DNA from: Ophioderma brevispina
Lineage: Eukaryota > Echinodermata > Ophiuroidea > Amphilepidida > Ophiodermatidae
Reading direction: 5' to 3'
NCBI GenBank assembly: GCA_023653785.1
Contig: JAMKCH010010146.1
Span: 62,001 to 126,000, forward strand
DNA: 64,000 nucleotides
This document shows, piece by piece, positions 32,508-42,038 of the stretch (its first letter is position 1; the number at the start of each line of letters is the position of its first letter). The notes under the pieces are model-generated. The model saw only the letters and a program-made list of their open reading frames with translations. It ran no database searches and had not been told where the DNA came from. Both the position numbers and the translations under genes were made by a program.

Positions 32508-32651
32508 TTACTCAAAATGTACCACTCGGTGGTATTGAAACATCTCTGGGTAATTTCTTGAATACTGACCGACCTCTTTACTCGAGAATTGCCTTCATAC
32601 CTGCTTTTGAAGCTAAGAAACAACTTAAACGTATTGGTGGCTAATTTGGCG
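32508..32651 (+). repeat. Near-identical ~135-bp direct repeat, copy 1
   Basis: From ACTCAAAATGTACCACTC to GTGGCTAATTTGGCGGCC. Copy 2 at 32863-33008 differs at a single visible position (CGGTGG versus CAGTGG) across about 135 bases. The copy is followed by a run of about 24 A (32656-32679) and then CCATTTTGGCCGCCATCTTG. Confidence 0.95.
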
Positions 32652-32862
32652 GCCAAAAAAAAAAAAAAAAAAAAAAAACGGCAGCCATTTTGGCCGCCAT
32701 CTTGGATTTCGAGGTGACCGCAACAAAATTTAATTAGCACACCTCTTGATTATTGTGTATTATCATAAAAACTACCAAAAAATCAAGGTGTGCTTAGTTT
32801 GTAGTGATCTGGCAGGTAACTCAAAAACTAAGCATGATATTTGGATTTGGCCCTTCGCTTAT

Positions 32863-33008
32863 TACTCAAAATGTACCACTCAGTGGTATTGAAACATCTC
32901 TGGGTAATTTCTTGAATACTGACCGACCTCTTTACTCGAGAATTGCCTTCATACCTGCTTTTGAAGCTAAGAAACAACTTAAACGTATTGGTGGCTAATT
33001 TGGCGGCC
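32863..33008 (+). repeat. Near-identical ~135-bp direct repeat, copy 2
   Basis: Second copy of 32508-32651, 355 bases downstream, running straight into the first GGCGGCCATCTTGGATTT unit of the array. Near identity contrasts with the strong divergence of the array units, so this duplication is recent or kept uniform by gene conversion. Confidence 0.95.
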
Positions 33009-33560
33009 ATCTTGGATTTTAGAGTGGATAAGGACATATCAAGCTATATCATTAGAATAAGAGACATCTGTCACATTCATTTCTTGACCCCAAAGCACAT
33101 AAAAAGATGCTAAATCATGTTTATAGATCTGCTTCAGAAATAATAAGGAACTGTATATATTGATGGCCATACAATGAGGTTCATTTTGGTGGCCATCTTG
33201 GATTCGAGTGTAAGCAAAGTCATGTAAATTAGACATGCACGAAATTTAATTCTTTGACCTCAAGAACCTATGTAAAGAAACAAAAAACATCTTCATATCT
33301 GCTTCAGAAGCCGAGATATAGCTTATTTTATGTTATGACGGACATTTTAGCGGCCATCTTGGATTTATAGTGAATGAGGACATCACATCATTAGACCAAC
33401 ATCAAATATGAATTCCTTGACCCCTAAAACATGGGTATAGACACCAGAATTATGCTCCTATGAGATTCAGAGGCCGAGATATAGGGTAATTTAATTACGA
33501 AAGGCGGCCATTTTGAAATATGGCCGCCAATATACCAAGATGGCAGCCGAAAAAATGCCA
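32999..33560 (+). repeat. Array of units starting GGCGGCCATCTTGGATTT
   Basis: Unit starts lie at about 33002, 33190 and 33350, with a further related core in inverted form at 33505-33545 (AAAGGCGGCCATTTTGAAAT, ATGGCCGCC, AAGATGGCAGCC). Units of about 160 to 185 bases share TTGACC, GCTTCAGAAGCCGAGATATA and ATTAGAC words. An upstream partial unit lies at 32690. The core is the same as in the 3.6-kb tandem unit but the spacers differ. Confidence 0.8.
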
Positions 33561-33639
33561 ACATTGTTTTCTTATAATTTTATGGTGTACTTTGTGAAAA
33601 AATCATGGTTTGCAAGAATAAGTACATACACTAAAAACA

Positions 33640-33865
33640 TACACTAAATTTTGCTCTCAAATGATAGTCTAGGACCTTTGAAGAATACAGATATATTTTA
33701 TGTACAAAAATACCATATCATAAAACATGCAGGAGCATTAATATGAGACTAAAGAAATCCAGTGCTCATTTCGGATGATTTTAGCTTAATTTGTGGGTCT
33801 ACCGTAACTTAAATCAACAAATGTGTTTATTTGTTTACCACGATCAACAAGCTATTGAATAAAAT
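33640..33865 (+). mobile_element. Internal fragment related to the 42039 TTAA element
   Basis: TTTTGCTCTCAAATGATAGT, CTAGG, GAAGAA, GATATATTTTA and TAAATCAACAAATGTGT occur in the same order as at 42085-42250. Both termini are missing. Confidence 0.65.
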
Positions 33866-34307
33866 TACTCCGGAGTGTTTTCTTAATTCTCCTTTTTCAA
33901 TCGAAATTGAGAAATGATATTTTCTAAATCCTCATTATAAAAAGTGACCCTAAATCGTGTAAAGATGGAGTCGGGAAATTTCCTGGCACGTGATAAATAC
34001 ATAAATCTATATATAACTATATAAGCAATTGTACAAGTCCGACGCATATCATTTATAGACATAACAAACACACTAATAAAATAGAGCAAAGAAACTTCCA
34101 ACTTAATTCGCACGACAGAATGATACAAACACTGCCTCTATAACATGAAACTTTCAGGTATTTGAAAATGTTACACACAGCAATTAGGACACCCATTGGT
34201 CATCCCCACTTTGATTTTCATTCTATGATTTTTCATGGGATGAAATTCATACACAATGTATCTGACAAAACTCGCAGTACACACTGCAAGTTTTAGTATA
34301 TGTGTGT
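33866..34307. other. Nothing recognised
   Basis: One 81-codon minus-strand frame without recognisable content. AT-rich. Confidence 0.35.
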
Positions 34308-34311
34308 TTAA

Positions 34312-35055
34312 AGGCACTACCAGTGATTTGCTAAATCAACCAGATTTGCATATCTCTAACAGGTATAGGTATCCTAACATCCCCTACAAGTGCTAAAACT
34401 GAAAGCAACCTAAGAAGGACAAAATCGGTTATTTTAGTCATTACTGCCCGTACGGACACCTACTGCATCAGGTGATAGCATGGAGGTTCATATCTTTGCC
34501 TACTGCTGTTTGCTTCCCTACTCTTTTGCAGTTGGAAAAACAAATTCTACAGACTTATCCTTCACCTTTAAGCTATTCCTGCTTATTTAAAATATTTTTA
34601 AATTACCTTTCGGGTGAATCACTATAGTAGATTCAACCCATCGTGTCACCAGAGGCAAAGTTTAGTTGGGAGAGGAGGCCGATTCACGTGATGGCGTGAC
34701 GAACGAACTAAGCTAAGATCTGGCCTTTCATGTTACATGGAGAGTGCAAAGACTTTTTGTGTTCCTTTGTATCCAAAACACGGGCGCTCAAACGTCAGCA
34801 ACATTAATTCACCAGTTACATTGAATACCACTGAAAATAAGATTAATCCGAATGTTTTGAGAGTTAATGTAGCTAAAAATGCGCTACGTTGACTTGAATG
34901 CTTTCATTAAGCTTTTGGATTCCATGTTTCAATAGATTTAGCGTTGAAATTTAATTTCCACCAACTGAACATGCCCCTCATTCAGTGCCAATACCTTCGG
35001 AAAAGTACTAGAGGTGACACGATGGGTTGAACCTACTATAATACCAGTAGTGTTT
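34312..35055. mobile_element. TTAA-flanked miniature element with inner inverted repeat
   Basis: TTAA lies at both edges (34308-34311 and 35056-35059). The left end AGGCACTACCAGTGAT pairs imperfectly with the right end in reverse complement (AAACACTACTGGTAT). A much better inverted repeat lies inside: TAGATTCAACCCATCGTGTC (34629-34648) and its reverse complement at 35014-35033, with about 30 matched bases. The element is 744 bases and non-coding. The strong inner repeat may mark a second, nested element of about 420 bases (34621-35040). Confidence 0.6.
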
Positions 35056-35109
35056 TTAAATCGTCAAAATTGTCCACAATTATATCGCACAGAAAAATGC
35101 GCTGCGACC

Positions 35110-35310
35110 TACTCGAACAGAGAAGCCCGATGTAGAAGTAAATAATAGTCCGCCGCAATCAGTCCGGCTACAACGGTAAACAATAGGGCAGTTGACTCTT
35201 CATGCAACATCAGTTTCACGTTTTATTCCGTTATCGTCTATGGAGCCCGGACTGTGGCTCCCGCGGACTATATGTGCTTTCACACCGGCCGCACGGAGAT
35301 CTAACCAACT
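35110..35310 (-). repeat. Left arm of a long-range inverted repeat
   Basis: In reverse complement, GCCGGTGTGAAAGCACATAT, AGTCCGCGGGAGCCACAGTC, GGGCTCCATAGACGATAACG, GAATAAAACGTGAAACT and TGCCCTATTGTT match 37400-37560 on the plus strand. The arms are about 130 to 150 bases and 2.1 kb apart, enclosing a fold-back and a Penelope-like fragment. Confidence 0.8.
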
Positions 35311-36431
35311 ACAGCACTAGCCAATGAGGGATGCCACAAAGAGTGGCGACGCAACTTCTCAATTCAGTACTGCATCCATATCCCTTCGGCTGTGCTAAGC
35401 ATCCGCCAGACGATGGCGGTCAAGCCTCATTCAATATAGCACTAACCCAAATGAATCAAAATAAATAACAGCAATACAGACTGCGAACCACAAACAGATT
35501 TGGGCGCTTTGATCTGAACAGGTCATGTGTGTTACCATTTACGACCTCATATATAAATTTAAAAATAAGCCTTACAGTGAAGTAGATTCTTCAGCTCAAA
35601 CGGTTTTTGAATAAGAAAATATTGCTTGATAACATACAAAAAAAATCAGATTTTTCTTCAAAATTTCGGGGTTACATGTTAAACCAATGGCGACGACTAA
35701 GTTTGGGATTTCTTGGCCGCCACCGCCTGCATTCCACAAAGAAAAGACTGATTAGCAATCATGAAAAAGAGAATGGAACAATTAACTTCGCAATGGTGGC
35801 ATAAAACAATAAATAATTAAGTTTCAAGTTCAACAGAGACAAAGCACACCAAAATCGCCTATCCACAAATGTGCACACTATATGGAAATGTATAAAAACA
35901 GGTTGCGTCAAAGATGTCAACAAAAGGAGTTCACTCAGGTAAAATTCAATGTCACGAAGCCACAGTGGCGACACATCTAAGTCGTTATCATTTGTATTTA
36001 TTAACTGACTCGATAAAAAGAAGAGGTAACCTGGAATGGATGGGAAGACACCTGTAGAATCCCTGTACACGATGTGCTATAGCGCTCTCTCCTTGGGGAC
36101 TGGAAACCAAAGCCTTCTCGCAAATGTTTCCTGTGTTTTGTTTTTCTGTAACTATCCTGGAAATTATTTGAACTATGAAGACGACATTGCTGGAATTATA
36201 CAGTGTTAGGCGCCGCGTGCATGTATTGCGGTAATCCAAATGTGATACCACAATCTGGGGGCATTGTTATATGTTACTACATACCTTTGATTGAATCCAC
36301 CGATGTGGCCCATGGAAGCATGGTCCAAATATCCGAAAGCTTCGAAGGGATCTACCCAAGATACACAAAATGGGGGTGTCCCCCTCCGTCCCATTGTTTT
36401 GGCTATTAGCTCACCGACCCAACATAGCCAT
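35311..36431. other. Nothing recognised
   Basis: Only short frames, of which the longest (35759-36070, minus) is unrecognised. No repeat partner was found. Confidence 0.35.
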
Positions 36432-36654
36432 CACTCCAAAAAAATTTTGAGTAAAAAAGTCACAGCTCTTAATGTTGGGTAAAATCTTCGTCAAAGTTGA
36501 GTAAACCTTACACAAAGCTGAGTATATTTCACCCAACAATGACTAAGATTTAGTCAACAATGAGTAAGGTTTTACTCAACTTTGACTAAAATTTTACTCA
36601 ACATTAAGAGCTGTGACATTTTTACTCAACATGAGTAAAATAATTTTTACAGTG
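36432..36654. mobile_element. Short fold-back element built on GTTGAGTAAA
   Basis: The left half (from CACTCCAAAAAAATTTTGAG) and right half (ending TTTTTACAGTG) are inverted copies. AGTCACAGCTCTTAATGTTG in the left arm matches the reverse complement of the right arm. The word (G)TTGAGTAAA, in either orientation, recurs about eight times. The outer end in reverse complement reads CACTGTAAAAATTATTTTAC, a terminus seen in hAT-like miniature elements. No clear target duplication. It abuts the Penelope-like fragment at 36663. Confidence 0.75.
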
Positions 36655-36662
36655 CAAGGAGT

Positions 36663-37345
36663 TGACCTACATACTTCAACCTTTGACCGGAAAGACCAGA
36701 TACCATGTGAAAGGTTCGCGAGATTTCGCTACGTCCATATCTACTGTGACCCTCAAAGACTCGAAGATGCTGGTATCCTTCGACGCTGAAGAAGGCCATT
36801 GACATTACTATGGACCGTATCAAAGATGACGTGACACTGATTGACAGGACATCCCTCCACATCGCTGACGTGAAATGGATGTTGGAGTTTTGTTTGACCA
36901 ACACGTACTTGCTGTTTGAAGGTGACCTGTACTCCTAAACTGATGGGCTAACGATGGGTTCTCCTGCTTCCCACCGGTTGCTAACCTGTTTATGGAATCC
37001 CACCTAATCCACCACGCATATGGAAACATTATGTGGACGACACTTTCTGTGTTATAGATCGAGACCATTTAACGTCTTTCTTTGACCACCTTAAGAGTCT
37101 TTGCAAGGATGTCATCACATTCACCCGTGAAGAGGAGACCAACGGACCGGTCGCTTTCCTCGATGTTTTGGTTAAGAGTAAACCTGACCTTACTCTTAAC
37201 ACGACTCTCTATCGCAAGAAAACCCACACCGACCAATACTTCAATTTTGACTCTCATCATCCAGTGTGTGACTCTCATCACTAGAGTGGCGAAAGCTCAG
37301 CCTTCCAATTTGGATGCCTCTAGGGAAATGTTATTTTCTACTATA
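36663..37345 (+). pseudogene. Penelope-like element reverse transcriptase fragment
   Basis: Reads in several frames as the palm of a Penelope-like reverse transcriptase. YILQPLTGKTRYHVKGSRDF is followed by LVSFDAE (36760-36790), then RTSLHIADVKWMLEFCLTNT, and YLLFEGDLYS near 36920. The TDGLTMGSP word (36938-36965) corresponds to the family's DGxAMGSPxSP block, and VDDTFCVIDRDH (37031-37066) is the catalytic box. After that come FLDVLV (37158) and LYRKKTHTDQYFNFDSHHP. These blocks are specific to the family. Stops and frameshifts near 36795, 36935 and 36970-37030, and at 37282, disable it. The catalytic aspartates are still present. No GIY-YIG region follows. Confidence 0.85.
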
Positions 37346-37399
37346 CCGTAAGAGTTATAGTGGCGACTCTGGTTTCACTCGGCCCTTTAACATATGGAC

Positions 37400-37560
37400 G
37401 AACCTGGAAACCGGTGTGAAAGCAGATATAGTCCGGCGGGAGCCACAGTCTGGGGCTCCATAGACGATAACGGAATAAAGCGTGAAACTTAAATGTTGCG
37501 TTGAAGAGTACACTGAATCGATTGCCCTATTGTTCACCATTGTTCCCGGACTCTGAGTAC
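37400..37560 (+). repeat. Right arm of the long-range inverted repeat
   Basis: Inverted partner of 35110-35310. It lies between the Penelope-like and jockey-like fragments and overlaps the start of the latter. Confidence 0.8.
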
Positions 37561-37564
37561 GCCG

Positions 37565-38560
37565 GACTCATGTTCAACATCTATACCAACGACCAACCCA
37601 GGAGTGAAGGAACCTGACGTTTTATCTATGCAGACGATCTTGAAATTAGCTCACAAGATGCCGACTTCACAGGTGTCGAAGAGAGACTCGCCAAAGCTTT
37701 GGATGAACTCATTCATTATTATGAGGAAAATCACCTACGTGCAAATCCATCCAAACGTCAGCTTAAAGTAACACCCCTGGAGCACTGTGATAATCCTGTC
37801 TACCTAGGAGTTACCTTGGACCGTACTCTCTCTCTCTCTCTCTCTCTCATAAGACCCACATCAAGAAGACGAAGGGTAAAGTATGTTTACGCAATAACAT
37901 CTTCAACAAACTCACTGGCACAAGATGGGGTGCTCTCCCATATAAGTTCGACGGCACTTACCCTGTGCTACTCATGTGCAGAGTATGCTTAACCTGTATG
38001 GGAAAGATCAACCCATGCCAAGAAGCTTCGTCCTGCATTAAACGCCCCTGCCGGCTTATCACAGGTTGGCTTTCGACCAATTCCAACAACGGACACCTTA
38101 TACATCCTAGCAGGAATTGCTTCACCAGACATTCGTCGTAGTGTAGTGAGCATGCAAGAGCGTAGCTGCCAAGTATCGAATGTGAAGCACCCCATGTCCA
38201 GACGAGACCAGCTGCTAACCGCCTTAAATCCAGGGAGAGAGAGAGAGAGAAGAGAGAGCTGAACCATAACCAGCCGATATAAGGTTTTCTTGCTGATTGT
38301 GAAACAGCACCACAGACAATGGAACATCTCTTGGTCTGCCAAATGTTTGAGCAACAATGCACAGACGAGGACCTTGGAGCAACCAGACATTGTACCCACC
38401 TCTGACTTGATCGTATTTGAGAACCACTGTGTTTGGATACGATAAGAAAAAGAACCAGGAAAGGAAGTTGGCCTTGATAACATCTCAACTGAAAAACTTC
38501 GGCCCAGTAGCAAAGGAGTGGATTCCTAAGCTCTACAATAAATGCCTTATTTCTCACATG
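37565..38560 (+). pseudogene. Jockey-like LINE reverse transcriptase, C-terminal half
   Basis: MFNIYTNDQPRSEG is followed by an in-frame stop, then the catalytic FIYADDLEISSQDADF at about 37620-37667. ALDELIHYYEENHLRANPSK and NPVYLGVTLDRTL (37795-37830) come next. A (CT)n run at 37828-37850 then replaces or expands a short stretch, after which the frame shifts to THIKKTKGKVCLRNNIFNKL and LTGTRWGA, with CYSCAEYA near 37970. The end (38290-38345) reads ETAPQTMEHLLVCQMFEQQC. These are the ordered blocks after the palm in jockey/CR1-group elements widespread in aquatic invertebrates. A (GA)n run at 38233-38255 breaks the frame again. Several frameshifts make it non-functional. Confidence 0.8.
37828..37850 (+). 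repeat. (CT)n microsatellite inside the LINE remnant
   Basis: About eleven CT units following ACCGTA. They lie exactly where the LINE frame encodes TLS, so the repeat grew from coding sequence. Confidence 0.95.
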
Positions 38561-38850
38561 TTATGGCACTCCTAAAGCATGGAAACATCCATCTAATCCC
38601 AAAAGCTATCCACCAATATGACCCCTCAGCCATACCAATAAGCTCTTTTGAACGTCTCCTGCTCAATCGCACCTGTGACAGATAAACACCGCATACCAGA
38701 ACAAGCAGGATTCCGGCTAGGCAAATCAACAACAAGCCAACACATCAAGGATGGTTTCGAGAATGTTTTGTAACCTGAGTCGTGCTCGTCGACCTATCCG
38801 CAGCTTATGACACTGTTAATTACAGATGCTTACTCCATATAGACTGTGAG
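38556..38850 (+). pseudogene. Jockey-like LINE reverse transcriptase, N-terminal half
   Basis: Begins with a PKAWKHPSNPKSYPPI-like segment. It continues with SSFERLLLNR, HRIPEQAGFRLGKSTTSQ (38686-38740) and VVLVDLSAAYDTVNYRCLL (38778-38832). These are the blocks at the start of the reverse transcriptase domain, so in an intact element they would precede those at 37565-38560. Here they follow. A tandem of two truncated elements or a rearrangement is therefore needed. Frameshifts occur near 38600, 38680 and 38770. Confidence 0.75.
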
Positions 38851-39245
38851 GCGTAGACCAAATAACCAACTGTATAAGACAAAACTGTGAAGACAAAACA
38901 TGAACTAAAGATATTCAACAATCGGTCCGGTATGCGGAGCCATTGTTAAATTGCCGTGCAGTTGAAAAGATTCTAGGTGTTATCACCTCCACGATTCAGC
39001 TTGAGTAACAAAATACCCGTCCTCTTTCACAATAACTAACCAGTTGAAATTATAATATTGGTCGTTGACACGAAGTGTTCTTCTCAAAACGCGGTAAATT
39101 GAATAGAAATGAAGTAAAGCAATAAGTTACGGATTTTGGTTCTGCACAAAGTTGTTAGGACAAGGCTTGCCCAACAACTTTTCTTTCATGTCTTTTGTTT
39201 GCCTTTCTTCCTCTTCGAATAAATGATTAAAAATAGGGTCAAAGT
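38848..39245 (+). repeat. Dispersed repeat family B, copy 2
   Basis: Partner of 16355-16900 with the same ordered words (ACCTCCACGAT, CCGTCCTCTTTCA, CAATAACTAACCAGTT, TAAGTTACGGATTTT, TTGCCTTTCTTCCTCTTCG). It starts at GGCGTAGACC exactly where the LINE N-terminal fragment loses similarity, so one interrupts the other. Confidence 0.7.
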
Positions 39246-39789
39246 TAATGAACATGACGGTTATTAGTCCATGAGCTGCCATCACCAGATGTTCTGCTCG
39301 TTGCACCCAATTGGTGATTAATTTTCCCATATATCACCTTGAAGGGATTAGGTATGCTTCTGCCCCGAAAAGCTGCACGTTAGCGTGTGCTGTCCATTTC
39401 AAAATGGCCGCAATTGTTTTATATAAAACCGCCATTATAATTTCATTACAGATATAAACTTTATCCACGAAATCAAGTGTAACTTCCTGAAGGTGGTTAG
39501 GCGTTACTACTCACTGACGTCAGTCACGTCATAGGTGTTTTCCAGTAACAATAAAAAAATATGCTTATGAAGGAGTGAAAAAGTTGTCTTTATGTAGAAG
39601 GAAAATTTAAATGTGGTAATTTAACTTTCTTTCGAGCACATCAAGTTCTATCTTTGTTTCTGACTTGTCCTACCGGCCGCTTCTCTCTCTCTCTTTCTAT
39701 TGCCGAGATCATCTTCCTTCCCAGCGTCAGCTCGTGCTCAGTAGTCTGCAATTGTCCAGAAGTACGAGAGAAAATTGATCCTTTGACCA
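39246..39789. other. Nothing recognised
   Basis: Contains a CAAAATGGCCGC word at 39398-39410 related to the GGCGGCCATCTTGG arrays, and a short CT-rich run at 39683-39697. No coding evidence. Confidence 0.35.
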
Positions 39790-40160
39790 AACCGATTCAT
39801 ATTAAGAATAGTTTGCCTTATCTAGGAATCTCGTTACCATGGTAACACTCGAATGTAAATCCGTGTCCATTGAACTCTTTTGAGTCAGGCCAAATTAGGG
39901 TGTTACCATGGTAAGAAGTAATCCTGGAAAGGGCAAACTATTCTGAATATGAATTGGATTGGTAAAAGCATCAATTTGAGACCATTTTCATCAAAATCCG
40001 TGCATTTTGACCCCTGTAGATTAAAATAATGACCTTTGACCTTTTTACTAATAACTCCTGAACGATCCATCCCAGAAAGGGCAAACTATACCTTTCCTAA
40101 ATCCTTATGATGAGAGGAACACATTGATAAGGGTTTTTGCAACAATATCATCAATTTGAC
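39790..40160. repeat. Scrap of fold-back family A
   Basis: Words GAATAGTTTGCCTTATCT, TTTTGACCCCTGTA, GGGCAAACTATACCTTTCC, AAATCCTTATGA and TTGACCCCTGTACAAACTTC are also found, partly inverted, in 20865-21680. It contains a pair of GTTACCATGGTAA palindromes at 39833 and 39902. Confidence 0.5.
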
Positions 40161-40329
40161 AGTTGACCCCTGTACAAACTTCAATGGCGCCCCAGGTGGC
40201 AATACGACGCTGACAAGTTGGAAGGGATTCTCTGGGACGTCCTTATACCTAAAAACTGAAAAATCAATTTTGGCCACAAAAGATGAAGTAGGAGACAACC
40301 GAAAGGAAGACTTGCTATCAACCAAGTAA

Positions 40330-40640
40330 CATTATATTGTCATTGAACCCGGTAAACATCTTCCACCTGGAACTGACTTCGCATTGCGTGAATGGGATGT
40401 TCCAACAGATTGTGAACCGGAATCGGCCGAGCTAAGGTTTCCCTACAAAAGTGGGGCTACCTGGAAGCAGATCAGGATATCGAGACTGTTTGTGGTTTTG
40501 GAAGAGCACCACAGACAATGGAACAGCTCTTGGTCTGCCCACTGTTGGAGCAACCGTTCACAGACTAGGACCTTGCCGAATTCAATGAAGCAGCCACGTA
40601 CTGGCTAGAGCATATTTGAGAACCACTCTGTATGGACACG
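40330..40640 (+). pseudogene. Jockey-like LINE, extreme C-terminus (second copy)
   Basis: LPPGTDFALREWD is followed by ELRFPYKSGA, and in a shifted frame GRAPQTMEQLLVCPLLEQPF (about 40505-40560), then a DLAEFNEAATYWLEHI segment. It matches the end of the fragment at 37565-38560 (APQTMEHLLVC, EQQCTDEDL), including the nucleotide words CACCACAGACAATGGAACA and CTTGGTCTGCC. Cys and Trp residues of the terminal zinc-knuckle-like end are partly kept. Truncated at the left by the family A scrap. Confidence 0.75.
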
Positions 40641-40699
40641 ATAAGAATAACTACCTGGCTTACCCGTTGTTTTGTTGTTGTTGTTTGCGTTTCGGATGA

Positions 40700-41150
40700 C
40701 TGTTGAGATTTCATCGGTTTGCTGTGGCCTTTGCTGCATGCCCATGCGGTATCTCGGAACCCCTACGGCCACAAGCCACCGCCACTAGGAAAGCGGTCTT
40801 CTTAGAAAGTTCCACAAGACTAAGCTCTAGGGTGAATGCAAACTCTTTCAACTCTTTGAAATGCAAGACCAGCGGCAAATCCCACTCCGGAACAAGGCTG
40901 CGAACCGGGGTACGAGCAGTAAACATACCTTTCACCAGATTGGAAAAGAGGGGACTGGAGGAAACCGTCTTGCCGAAGCCTTTATGGGTCTGAACTATGG
41001 CCGTTCAGTGTCCCGGGACAATCAAGACACTACTCCCTTCCTGAAAGAAGGCAGAGTTGAGAAACTTAAGATATTCTACTGGACTTCCGCCTTGCCAGAG
41101 CAGCGAGCGCGGGAGCCTGTCCAGAAAGCTCTTCGACGTCTCCTTGTTGT
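40700..41150 (-). pseudogene. DIRS/Ngaro-type tyrosine recombinase fragment
   Basis: The minus strand reads a THKGFGKTVSSSPLFSNLVK segment, then GMFTARTPVRSLVPEWDLPL, VLHFKELKEF, LSKKTAFLVAVACGRRGSEI and HGHA. In DIRS and Ngaro elements the tyrosine recombinase has exactly this series: LKGxFxxRPP, VPxWDLPxVL, then L(S)xKTxFLxAxxSxRRxSEL, where the first Arg of the RR pair is catalytic. That Arg is present here (GRRGSE). The later HxxR and Tyr motifs are missing because the fragment ends at about 40700. Upstream (41000-41150) PVEYLKFLNSAFFQEG and a shifted frame give the N-terminal SAM-like region. Inactive. Confidence 0.75.
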
Positions 41151-41199
41151 GATAATAATAAGTTGCCTGGCATTATGTGAAAAAGGGCCTTAGATTTCT

Positions 41200-42034
41200 A
41201 CCAACCAGGGCCGAAATAATAACATTTGCAATCATTGCTAAAATCGACCATTGGGTTGTGTTCATGAAAATACATGATGACAAAATTAAAAAGTGATGGC
41301 AATTTTCATAGGTACCATTTTCCAAAATGGCCGACATCTTAGTGTTGAAACATCATCCGGGTCAAGGGGTTCCAAACTAAACCCAAAACTGCGGCAATTT
41401 ACGTAAACCGCTATTTTCTAAGATGGCCGATATCTGCTTGAAGAAAACTTTATATCTCTTATTGTGGAGGAGCGTGACAGTGGTTAAGGTCTTTGACTTT
41501 GGGTGCAGAAGGTACGAGGTTAAGTAGGACCGTAAAAATCAATTATCCGCTCTCCACATGGTTGCGTCTAAACTACGCGGGCCAGATGAGCCATGACAAA
41601 GACCTCGCTATAGTCAATTCCGATAAGGTAATTCCTGGCTGATGGAGAATAATGGACTGTCCTGTAAAACCCCGTGTGTTATCTGTGGCGCTTATACTTC
41701 GTCCGGCCTGAACTATGTCATAACTTTCACCGATAGAAGTCACCGGTATACCTTTGGCGAATATGGTAGGCGAATATGCACGAATCTACAGTACACCATA
41801 GATTCGTGCCAAAAAGTGTGGATTCGTAAAATAATAATCTACAAGTTGGCAAGTTGCATTAGTGTACAAAAGCAACAACAGAAAACTATCATAAACATCA
41901 AGTAATAACGTTAACATTTTCTCCCTTTTTTTAGCTATTAAAATGTTCTAGTATTACGTGCTTAATTTTGTGCAATTATGTTTTCTTCATCTTTTTAAGG
42001 AATATCATTTCGGTTCGTAATTTTGTTGCTACGT
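41200..42034. other. Mostly unrecognised; contains a perfect hairpin
   Basis: GCACGAATCTA (41778-41788) pairs perfectly with TAGATTCGTGC (41799-41809) around a ten-base loop. Related ACGAATCTACA words occur at 44390-44590. Two CAAAATGGCCGA / AAGATGGCCGATATC words (41325-41430) belong to the CCATCTTGG group. No gene was found. Confidence 0.45.
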
Positions 42035-42038
42035 TTAA

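Noticed and set aside
37958..38557. Long minus-strand frames (199 and 174 codons)
   Set aside because: They are shadows of the jockey-like coding remnant on the plus strand, whose ordered motifs decide the true strand.
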